Shown here: positions 26,432 to 33,829 of the stretch, piece by piece
How positions within the stretch are numbered: position 1 is the stretch's first letter
Layout: every line of letters starts with the position of its first letter
From: Aquimarina macrocephali JAMB N27
GTDB lineage: Bacteria > Bacteroidota > Bacteroidia > Flavobacteriales > Flavobacteriaceae
Direction of reading: 5' to 3'
Length of the DNA: 64,000 bases
Assembly (NCBI RefSeq): GCF_000520995.1
Contig: NZ_JACA01000053.1
Coordinates: forward strand, 1 to 64,000
Program-made: the position numbers and the translations under genes
Notes under the pieces: model-generated
Told to the model about the DNA's origin: nothing
The model's database searches: none
What the model saw: the letters and a program-made list of their open reading frames with translations, nothing else

Positions 26432-28120
26432 TTAAGGTTTTCTAAAAAATGTGGTTTCGAATGTTGCTCGATTACCTACTTTATCTAACACAACAAGTTT
26501 AAAATTATTTTCTGAGTCCACATGATTTTTATCATTAAAGTCATAGATTAACATTCCGGTCTTATAATCATATTCTAATAAAATGAATTTTCCATTTATA
26601 GTTCCTCGATAGCTTTTTATTCCAGATTCAGAGTCATTAATTTTCAGTTTTAAATGTGTGGCCTTTGATATCCATTTTTTGCTAGAAACATTAATGGGTA
26701 TTATCGTAGGTTTCAGATTATCGGTAAATAAGGAGTATGTGCCAAAAGAACGCGTTCGGGTAGAGAATCGATTACCCTTTTTTGCTGTTCTAGAGTAGGA
26801 TGGTGTTTTAGAACCATTTATACGCCCTATATATAGTTTTTTCTTATCTTCTTCATTATATCTGGATACATCAAAAACCAGTGTCATGTTTTTGTGTAAT
26901 GGAGTCTTGTTATTGTGGATTTTGATTTTTTCTCCACTAACAGATATATCCAAATAAGTATTTTCATATAATGCTCCTTTAGGAATAAAAAGATCAAAAA
27001 AGCCTGAGCTGTATGTATAATTTTCAGTTGCCTTAGCGTATTCTGATGTTTTAGGAATATCTGTTTTTGTGATCGTTTCGACATATTTTCCTTGTACAGG
27101 AATATTAATTGTAGTTGTATTGTTTTTAAAATCTTTGATATGGATAGTGTAGTTATAAGAAAGGCTATCTTGAATATTAACAATGCCATTATTTGTTTTC
27201 TTTTTGAAAACGGTTAACGGATTGTTTTTTTCAACAAAGAGTTTCGTTATCCTACTTCTGTATTCTTTAAAATAGGAGTAATCAATAATTCTGTTCGCAT
27301 ACCGTGTTTCTGCAAAAGAAAAACGATTCATTTCTATTTTTAGATTTTCCAGACCATTAATTTGGGTGGTTATTTCATATACGCCATTATTGTTTTCGGC
27401 TAAATCTTGTTTATCTATAGTAGATACACCAAAACCAATTTTTCCATATGCATTCAGGCTCTCTGCTTTATAACTACCATCTTCTAGAGATGTAAGTTTT
27501 AATCTAACTGGTTTTTGCGAACCATTAATTTGTGCGTTTTTGTCTAAACTATATGCCCAAAGACTATTTATGATTGGTTTTCTGGTATCTTTTACTTCCA
27601 TACCAAAATTCATTGGGTTCATTGGTCTGGATCTTGAATCTCTAATTTCAAAATGAAGGTGAGGGCCAGAACTTCCGCCTGTATTACCACTATATGCTAT
27701 AATATCACCTTGCTTTACTAATAACGAACTTGATTTTGGGAAAAGCTCTATTTCATAAGATTCTTTTGCGTATTGTCTTTTTTTTACAAAAGCTTCAATT
27801 TCTGGAGAGAATTTTTTTAAATGGGCGTATACACTTGTGTATCCATTAGGATGTGCAATGTATAAAGCCTTACCATAACCGCCATGCGAAATTTTTATTC
27901 TAGTTATTCTACCAGATGCAGTAGCGTATACATTTAATCCTTCTTGGCCATTAGTTTTCATATCTAATCCAGAATGAAAATGATTCGATCTTAGCTCGCC
28001 AAATGTCCCAGAAACTACAGTGGGAATATCAAGAGGATGAATAAAATAGTCTTTAGGAAGGTCCTTTTGCCCATAGCAAAAAGAAAATCCAAGTAAAATA
28101 AAAACTATAATCTTTCTCAT
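26432..28120 (-). CDS. M23 family metallopeptidase
   Basis: A 562-residue exported protein with a signal peptide (about 1-17). The LytM-type zinc endopeptidase domain lies at the N-terminal side: first ligands in NHFHSGLD (H49, D53) and the second set in GPHLHFEIRD (H154, H156). All ligands are present, so it may cut peptidoglycan cross-bridges or another peptide. The remaining 370 residues are beta-rich, Ig-like in texture. Placing the catalytic domain first, before a long beta-rich tail, is usual for this Bacteroidota type. It is the first gene of an operon with the TonB-dependent receptor. Confidence 0.9.
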   Translation of the reverse strand: MRKIIVFILLGFSFCYGQKDLPKDYFIHPLDIPTVVSGTFGELRSNHFHSGLDMKTNGQEGLNVYATASGRITRIKISHGGYGKALYIAHPNGYTSVYAHLKKFSPEIEAFVKKRQYAKESYEIELFPKSSSLLVKQGDIIAYSGNTGGSSGPHLHFEIRDSRSRPMNPMNFGMEVKDTRKPIINSLWAYSLDKNAQINGSQKPVRLKLTSLEDGSYKAESLNAYGKIGFGVSTIDKQDLAENNNGVYEITTQINGLENLKIEMNRFSFAETRYANRIIDYSYFKEYRSRITKLFVEKNNPLTVFKKKTNNGIVNIQDSLSYNYTIHIKDFKNNTTTINIPVQGKYVETITKTDIPKTSEYAKATENYTYSSGFFDLFIPKGALYENTYLDISVSGEKIKIHNNKTPLHKNMTLVFDVSRYNEEDKKKLYIGRINGSKTPSYSRTAKKGNRFSTRTRSFGTYSLFTDNLKPTIIPINVSSKKWISKATHLKLKINDSESGIKSYRGTINGKFILLEYDYKTGMLIYDFNDKNHVDSENNFKLVVLDKVGNRATFETTFFRKP

Positions 28121-28185
28121 AAAAGGGGGTATCTATGTGTATGTTTATGAAATGTGTTTATAAAACTACTTATTTTTTTGGTAGG

Positions 28186-29232
28186 TTATACTATTTTCAA
28201 TGCATGATTAATGGCATCATTTAAATATCCGCCAGAAATAATTTTTGTTCTAACCAGATCAACATTGGTTTTCATTTTTTTATATTCATCTAAAGATAAA
28301 TTTTCAAGTTTGTCACTTAATTCGTCTAAATTAGAAACTGTAAAACCAATATTGTTATCTATTATAAAAGTACTAATGGCTGCTTTATCCCATACAATTA
28401 CAGGTAATCCACATAAAATGTATAATGAAGTTTTATGAGGGTTGTTGTATTTTAAATACTGTCCATATTGTCCACTACATTCTTCTGTAGAGATACCATC
28501 CCATACTAATCCAAAAGATCCTTTGATATGATAAGCCACCACATCAGAAGGAAATGCTCCTTCATAGGAAAGTATTGATTTTTCTTTTTCGGTTTTTAGT
28601 TTTTGATAATCAAATCCCATACCATACAGGTTCATTCCGAAATTTTTTCTTTCGAGTTGATCAAGATCGTAGATGTATGAATTTTTACCGTCTCCAAATC
28701 CCCCGGCATATACTATTTCGTGAAGTTTTTCTCCTGTGACATTGTTGTTTTGATCTGGCAATCCTTTGTTTAATATATAGTCAAATATGCCAAGTACAAT
28801 TATTGGAACTTTAACATCCTGTTCCAAGAACCAATCTTTCATCGAATCATTGTGCACAATAATGGCATTTGAAGAAGTTATCTTTTTTAATTCCTTATCT
28901 GCATCACTAGTTCTACCTTTTAAAAAACGAACATCATGAACTATGGTAATGATTTTACATCTTTTTATTTTTGCAACAAACAAGACATAATTTCTAAACT
29001 TATTTAGTGGATATTGTGTACACAGTGTTGATTTATATGGTAACCGTATTAAAGCAAAGGTGATACCGAAAAAGTTTTTTAGAGCTCCAATAGCAGAGTT
29101 AGGGATTGAAGATTGTTTGAAACCTAGGTTTTTAAACCCCATTTCGGTTAAAATAGACTCGCAATCAGTTTTTGCTTTACCTGCTGCATTAAAAAGAGAT
29201 TTGTAATTTCTGGAGATGAAATATCCTTTCAT
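28186..29232 (-). CDS. Galactofuranosyltransferase-like glycosyltransferase
   Basis: A 348-residue cytoplasmic glycosyltransferase with a GT-B-like layout. It resembles the WbbI-type beta-1,6-galactofuranosyltransferases: the N-terminal half has TIVHDVRFLKG and NAIIVHN, and the C-terminal donor half has GSFGLVWDGIS near residue 238, followed by NNPHKTSLYILCGLPVIVWD. No signal peptide or membrane helix. The adjacent divergent glf gene makes UDP-galactofuranose, the expected donor, which strongly supports the assignment. The acceptor glycan is unknown; no other polysaccharide genes lie next to it. Confidence 0.85.
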   Translation of the reverse strand: MKGYFISRNYKSLFNAAGKAKTDCESILTEMGFKNLGFKQSSIPNSAIGALKNFFGITFALIRLPYKSTLCTQYPLNKFRNYVLFVAKIKRCKIITIVHDVRFLKGRTSDADKELKKITSSNAIIVHNDSMKDWFLEQDVKVPIIVLGIFDYILNKGLPDQNNNVTGEKLHEIVYAGGFGDGKNSYIYDLDQLERKNFGMNLYGMGFDYQKLKTEKEKSILSYEGAFPSDVVAYHIKGSFGLVWDGISTEECSGQYGQYLKYNNPHKTSLYILCGLPVIVWDKAAISTFIIDNNIGFTVSNLDELSDKLENLSLDEYKKMKTNVDLVRTKIISGGYLNDAINHALKIV

Positions 29233-29357
29233 ATAAATGTATAAATTTAGCGGAGGAAAGATACATACATTTTATTTTTTATACCCTATTTTAAGAAGAT
29301 TATCAATTGTGATTTTCTGATGTATAATTATTACATATAAAATCCTTTTAAAAATAG

Positions 29358-29365
29358 TAGTTTTG
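29358..29365 (+). promoter_or_regulatory. Flavobacterial -7 box for glf
   Basis: TAGTTTTG matches TAnnTTTG exactly and lies 46 bp before the GTG start of glf. No convincing -33 TTTG was found at 19-21 bases. Confidence 0.45.
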
Positions 29366-29411
29366 ACAACTGAATTTTATAGAAACCGTTTCGAATCAAA
29401 AAAGTATACTA

Positions 29412-30533
29412 GTGAAAGAAAAGAGATATGATTATCTAATTGTAGGAGCAGGGTTGTTTGGGGGTGTTTTTGCTCACGAAATGACTAATCGGGGTAAAAA
29501 ATGCCTTGTGATAGACAAGCGAGATCATTTAGGTGGAAACGTATATTGTGAAGAAAAAGAAGGAATTAATGTACATAAATATGGAGCTCACATTTTTCAT
29601 ACTAATGATAAAAAAATATGGGATTATGTAAATCAATTTGCAACTTTTAATAATTATATAAACTCTCCTTTATCATTGTCAAAGGGTAAATTGTATAACT
29701 TACCTTTTAATATGAATACGTTCTATCAGCTTTGGGGAACCAAGACACCGCAGGAAGCAAAAAATATTATAGATAAACAAGTAGCACAATATGGAGTAAA
29801 GTCTCCACAAAATCTAGAAGAACAGGCTTTATCTTTAGTGGGTAAGGATATTTATGAAACTTTTATTAAAGCGTATACTGAAAAACAATGGGGGAAAAAA
29901 GCAACAGAACTTCCTGCTTTCATTATTAAAAGACTTCCTGTTAGATATACGTATAATAACAATTATTTTAATGACATTTATCAAGGAATCCCTGTGGGAG
30001 GCTATAATGTGATTATTAATGGTTTATTAAATGGTATTGACACCAAAACAGGAGTAGATTTTTTTAAAGATAGAATAGATCTTGAATCTTTAGCAGATAA
30101 GATTGTGTATACTGGTAAGATAGATGAGTTCTTTGAGTATAAACATGGACAGCTAGAGTATAGGTCATTGCGATTCGAACACGAGCATCATAAGATAGAA
30201 AATTACCAAGGTAATGCTGTAGTGAATTACAATGATGCAAGTTATGCATTTACAAGGATTATAGAGCATAAACATTTTGAATTCGGAAAGCAAGATGGAA
30301 CAATCATAACAAAAGAATATCCTGAGAACTGGGATAGAGGTAAAGAAGCATATTATCCTATTAATAATGATAGAAATCAAGAAATATTTAAAAAGTATAA
30401 AGAAGAATCACGAGAATTAGAAGGGGTGATTTTTGGAGGAAGATTAGCAGAATATCGCTATTATGATATGCACCAGATAATCGCATCATCTTTGTCCAAA
30501 GTAGAAGAAATATCAAGGATTAAACCACAATAA
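29412..30533 (+). CDS. glf: UDP-galactopyranose mutase
   Basis: A 373-residue FAD flavoenzyme that interconverts UDP-galactopyranose and UDP-galactofuranose. The N-terminal dinucleotide fold shows YLIVGAGLFGGVFAHEM, followed by the family segment KRDHLGGNVYCEE and the active-site-loop pattern GAHIFHTND. The EKQWGK motif (about 156-161) and the late GRLAEYRYYDMHQ motif (about 341-353) fix the family. The start is GTG 29412; no ATG fits the N-terminus. It is divergent from a galactofuranosyltransferase gene, so the two form a small galactofuranose module. Confidence 0.96.
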   Translation: MKEKRYDYLIVGAGLFGGVFAHEMTNRGKKCLVIDKRDHLGGNVYCEEKEGINVHKYGAHIFHTNDKKIWDYVNQFATFNNYINSPLSLSKGKLYNLPFNMNTFYQLWGTKTPQEAKNIIDKQVAQYGVKSPQNLEEQALSLVGKDIYETFIKAYTEKQWGKKATELPAFIIKRLPVRYTYNNNYFNDIYQGIPVGGYNVIINGLLNGIDTKTGVDFFKDRIDLESLADKIVYTGKIDEFFEYKHGQLEYRSLRFEHEHHKIENYQGNAVVNYNDASYAFTRIIEHKHFEFGKQDGTIITKEYPENWDRGKEAYYPINNDRNQEIFKKYKEESRELEGVIFGGRLAEYRYYDMHQIIASSLSKVEEISRIKPQ

Positions 30534-30562
30534 AGAAGGGGTTTAAAATTAGTTGTAAAACT

Positions 30563-30594
30563 ATTGGGTTTTTTCAATTGGTATGTTAACTTTG
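30563..30594 (+). promoter_or_regulatory. Flavobacterial promoter for the coiled-coil/zapA operon
   Basis: A -33-like ATTG (30563-30566) is followed by a 20-base spacer and TAACTTTG (30587-30594), a full match to the TAnnTTTG -7 box with correct spacing. Transcription would begin near 30600, about 23 bases before the ATG at 30623. This is the best promoter seen in the window. Confidence 0.65.
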
Positions 30595-30622
30595 TGTATC
30601 GAAGTATTGTGTAAATTTTATA

Positions 30623-30913
30623 ATGAGTGATTTAATTGAAATTATTGATTCTCTTGAAAATAGAATAAGTAAGTTGCTTCATAAGTATGAATTGGTTAAG
30701 CAACAAAACCTAAGTCTAAAAGAGAAAATATCGAATTTGGAGTCTAATTCAGAACTTCAGATAGATCAATTAAAGCAGTGGGAAGAAAAATTCAGTGCGC
30801 TCAAAAATGCAAACGCAATACTAGGCAGTGACGAATATAAAAGGGAAACCAAGCTCAAAATAAACGCTTTAATAAGAGAGATTGATATGTGCATAGCACA
30901 ACTTTCTGAATAA
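30623..30913 (+). CDS. Coiled-coil protein encoded with zapA
   Basis: A 96-residue protein that is nearly all alpha-helical, with heptad-like leucine/isoleucine spacing from about residue 4 to 60 (LENRISKLLHKYELVKQQN and on) and a second short helix near the C-terminus. No signal or membrane segment. It ends 7 bp before zapA and shares its promoter. Size, coiled coil and ZapA linkage recall ZapB, which bridges ZapA to the division ring in E. coli, but homology to ZapB was not established. A division role is inferred from context only. Confidence 0.75.
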   Translation: MSDLIEIIDSLENRISKLLHKYELVKQQNLSLKEKISNLESNSELQIDQLKQWEEKFSALKNANAILGSDEYKRETKLKINALIREIDMCIAQLSE

Positions 30914-30920
30914 GTAAAAT

Positions 30921-31211
30921 ATGGCAGATAAGCTTAAAATTAAATTATCTATTGCAGATCGTGTATACCCATTAACGATTAATCCGGATCAGGAAGAAGG
31001 TTTACGAAAGGCTGCAAAAAAGATAGAAGCCATGATAAAGCAATTTGAGCAAAGTTATGCGGTTAGAGATAAGCAAGATGTATTGGCAATGTGCGCTTTA
31101 CAATTTGCAGCACAAGTAGAACAAAAAGCTATAGATAAAGATGATGACACGGTTAATGTGGCTAATAGGTTAAATGAATTAAATAATTTGCTACACGAAC
31201 ATTTATCATAA
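30921..31211 (+). CDS. zapA: Cell division protein ZapA
   Basis: A 96-residue cytoplasmic protein that binds FtsZ and bundles its filaments. The N-terminal domain fits ZapA: LKIKLSIADRVYPLTINPDQEEGLRKAAKKIEAM, with the globular head at about 3-45 and a long C-terminal coiled-coil helix from about 50 on. Its position in front of 6S RNA and rny is shared, as I recall, with other Bacteroidota and many bacteria where zapA precedes ssrS. Confidence 0.92.
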   Translation: MADKLKIKLSIADRVYPLTINPDQEEGLRKAAKKIEAMIKQFEQSYAVRDKQDVLAMCALQFAAQVEQKAIDKDDDTVNVANRLNELNNLLHEHLS

Positions 31212-31237
31212 CGTTCTTTAAAATAAATAAGGTTACT

Positions 31238-31395
31238 GCCTGCACTAGTTGTTATTTTGATAAACTCAACAAGAATTAATTAAAAAGGGTGAGTTTAAGT
31301 TGTAAAAGCGCGCCGCCTTGAGCGGATTCTTGAGCAACTTGTTAGCCCTAAACCTGTTTTTACAGAGTTTATACAGAACCTTTGCTAGTGCAGGC
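31238..31395 (+). ncRNA. ssrS: 6S RNA (flavobacterial type)
   Basis: A gene-free stretch between zapA and rny that can fold into a long rod. The ends pair perfectly: GCCTGCACTAG at 31238-31248 with CTAGTGCAGGC at 31385-31395, followed at once by a T run that acts as terminator. Interior stems flank a GC-rich central region (GCGCGCCGCCTTGAGCGG, 31307-31324). Size (about 160 nt), closing stem and zapA-adjacent location fit 6S RNA, which sequesters RNA polymerase by mimicking an open promoter. The flavobacterial form is a known Rfam class (6S-Flavo). Exact ends are inferred from the closing stem. Confidence 0.85.
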
Positions 31396-31423
31396 TTTTT
31401 TTATATAAATACTAACATAAATT

Positions 31424-32992
31424 ATGGATAATAATATTATATTTTTGATAGTTGCTGGGGTAGCAGGACTAATGATAGGGTTTATCATTGCCAAAGTTCT
31501 GGAGCGTAGCAAGGCGTCAGAAATTATTAAAAATGCTAAAAAAGCTTCCGAAAGTATTTTAAGAGATGCTAAAAGTGAGGGAGAGACAATTAAAAAAGAC
31601 AAGATACTTCAGGCTAAAGAAAAATTTATTGAATTAAAATCAGAACATGAAAAGGTAATATTATCCCGAGATAAGAAGATGGCCGAAGCGGAAAAACGAA
31701 CTAGAGATAAAGAATCTCAGGTTTCTAATGAATTATCTAAAAATAAAAAACTAAATATAGAGCTAGAAGAAAAGATTAAAGAAGGAGAGCAACGCAAGGA
31801 TTATTTAGAAAAGAAACAAAGCGAACTTAAAAAACTTCATAAAAGCCAGGTACAACAACTTGAAGTTATATCAGGATTATCTGCAGAAGAAGCGAAAGAG
31901 CAACTTGTAGAATCTCTAAAAGGACAAGCAAAGACTGATGCTATGGCAGTTATTCAAGATACCATTGAAGAAGCTAAGCTAACAGCACAGCAGGAAGCTA
32001 AGAAAGTAATAATAAATACTATCCAAAGAATAGGTACAGAAGAAGCAATAGAGAATTGTGTCTCAGTTTTTAATATTGAAAGTGACGATGTAAAGGGTAG
32101 AATTATTGGTCGAGAAGGTAGGAATATTAGAGCTATTGAAGCTGCTACAGGAGTTGAGATTATAGTTGATGATACCCCTGAAGCAATAATTTTATCTTGT
32201 TTTGACTCTGTAAGAAGAGAAGTGGCTCGATTATCACTTCATAAATTAGTGACAGATGGAAGAATTCATCCTGCACGAATAGAAGAAGTAGTACGAAAAA
32301 CGAGAAAACAAATTGATGAAGAGATAATCGAAGTTGGTAAACGTACCGTGATTGATCTTGGTATACATGGATTGCATCCAGAACTAATTAAGACTGTGGG
32401 TAGGATGAAATATAGATCTTCTTATGGTCAGAACCTTCTACAGCATTCAAGAGAAGTTGCTAAATTATGTGGTGTAATGGCTTCAGAATTAGGATTGAAT
32501 CCAAAATTAGCCAAAAGAGCTGGGTTGTTGCATGATATTGGTAAAGTTCCGGATACAGAAACAGAAGTGCCACATGCTATTCTTGGAATGCAATGGGCAG
32601 AAAAATATGGTGAGAAACAAGAAGTTTGTAACGCCATAGGAGCCCATCACGATGAGGTAGAGATGACATCTTTAATATCTCCTATCGTTCAGGTATGTGA
32701 TGCGATTAGTGGCGCCAGACCAGGTGCGAGACGTCAAGTACTGGATTCTTATATACAAAGATTGAAAGATTTAGAAGGGATTGCCTTTGGGTTTGATGGA
32801 GTCAAGAAAGCTTATGCGATTCAGGCAGGTAGAGAACTTCGTGTAATTGTTGAAAGTGAAAAGGTGAATGATGAAAAAGCGGCTAGCCTTTCTTTTGAAA
32901 TTTCTCAAAAAGTACAGACAGATATGACATATCCTGGTCAGGTTAAAGTGACCGTAATACGAGAAACAAGAGCAGTAAATATTGCTAAATAA
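31424..32992 (+). CDS. rny: Ribonuclease Y
   Basis: A 522-residue membrane-anchored endoribonuclease that begins mRNA decay. It has an N-terminal transmembrane helix (about 5-24), a long charged coiled coil (about 28-190), a KH RNA-binding domain with the GREG loop at 229-232, and an HD domain with metal ligands H370 and D371 in LLHDIGK. The order and length match the family. It follows the 6S RNA gene by about 30 bp and is ended by a clear terminator. Confidence 0.96.
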   Translation: MDNNIIFLIVAGVAGLMIGFIIAKVLERSKASEIIKNAKKASESILRDAKSEGETIKKDKILQAKEKFIELKSEHEKVILSRDKKMAEAEKRTRDKESQVSNELSKNKKLNIELEEKIKEGEQRKDYLEKKQSELKKLHKSQVQQLEVISGLSAEEAKEQLVESLKGQAKTDAMAVIQDTIEEAKLTAQQEAKKVIINTIQRIGTEEAIENCVSVFNIESDDVKGRIIGREGRNIRAIEAATGVEIIVDDTPEAIILSCFDSVRREVARLSLHKLVTDGRIHPARIEEVVRKTRKQIDEEIIEVGKRTVIDLGIHGLHPELIKTVGRMKYRSSYGQNLLQHSREVAKLCGVMASELGLNPKLAKRAGLLHDIGKVPDTETEVPHAILGMQWAEKYGEKQEVCNAIGAHHDEVEMTSLISPIVQVCDAISGARPGARRQVLDSYIQRLKDLEGIAFGFDGVKKAYAIQAGRELRVIVESEKVNDEKAASLSFEISQKVQTDMTYPGQVKVTVIRETRAVNIAK

Positions 32993-33012
32993 TATTTATA
33001 GAAATACGTATA

Positions 33013-33056
33013 AGCAAAGCGATAGTACTTAAGGGTAATATCGCTTTGTTATTTTT
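33013..33056 (+). terminator. Terminator after rny
   Basis: CAAAGCGATA (33015-33024) pairs with TATCGCTTTG (33039-33048), followed by TTATTTTT. It sits 22 bp after the rny stop codon. Confidence 0.85.
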
Positions 33057-33164
33057 GGTAATGAAATTCTTAGATTTAATAATGTTTCAAGTCTTAGGGG
33101 GTATAAAACATGTTTTCTGTTGATCGCTTGGTGAGTTTGCTTGGAGAATTAATTTGTTATAGGA

Positions 33165-33542
33165 TTAATCTCTATACTTTTTAATAATATTGTCTTTCCA
33201 TTCCAGGGCTAATTCCAAAGTGTCAAATTGTTTGAATTCTTTGTTGAAGAAAGTTTTTTCGAGCTTTATTTGTATCTTTTGTTTAGGATCTGCAGATACT
33301 ACAGCAAAGCCAATCATGTTAGAGATTTTAGCTGTTTCTAGGTATATAGTAGGATTTACGGCATAAGAATTAATGCGGTGAGTAATGTAAACAAAAGGCT
33401 TGTTTTTAAAATGTTTTTCTACTATTTGTAGTAAAACATCGTTGTGTTCTGGTGATACTGTGACTCCTTCTTTCATTACAGCCTTTACATAATCTTCATA
33501 TATTTCTATATGACAAAAATAAAAATTGTATGAAGTGATCAT
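33165..33542 (-). CDS. STAS/SpoIIAA-like small protein of unknown function
   Basis: A soluble alpha/beta protein of about 125 residues from ATG 33542; the frame is open to 33581 and that longer start cannot be excluded. The layout is a beta strand (NFYFCHIEIYEDYVKAVM), a long helix with VSPEHNDVLLQIVEKHF, a strand (PFVYITHR), further alternation, and a last helix LELALEWKDNIIKKY. This recalls STAS/SpoIIAA-like proteins common in Bacteroidota. The family function is not established and the call is moderate. It stands alone between rny and clpC. Confidence 0.6.
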   Translation of the reverse strand: MITSYNFYFCHIEIYEDYVKAVMKEGVTVSPEHNDVLLQIVEKHFKNKPFVYITHRINSYAVNPTIYLETAKISNMIGFAVVSADPKQKIQIKLEKTFFNKEFKQFDTLELALEWKDNIIKKYRD

Positions 33543-33769
33543 TAGGTTTTTGTTAGCTTTTAACATGTGTTTTAGATACAAAAACAGGGTGAAAATAAAA
33601 CTTTTTCATGCTATTTTACCGTATAATATATGAAAAAAACATGAATTAATTAAGAGGCTAAAACATGTCTCATATTAAATTCATGGCTATATTCGTTCTG
33701 TTTATTTGGGGTTGATGTTATTTAGTTAAGTAGCTCAACGGCTTTTTAATAAAGTTTCTTGGATGGATT

Positions 33770-33811
33770 ACAAAAAAGACTGTTATCTCTAAAATAACAG
33801 CCTTTTTTGTA
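33770..33811. terminator. Terminator after clpC
   Basis: ACAAAAAAGACTGTTAT (33770-33786) pairs, with one mismatch, with ATAACAGCCTTTTTTGT (33794-33810). It lies 20 bp after the clpC stop on the minus strand and has A/T runs on both sides. Confidence 0.88.
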
Positions 33812-33829
33812 ATTGTTATGCTTTGATGA

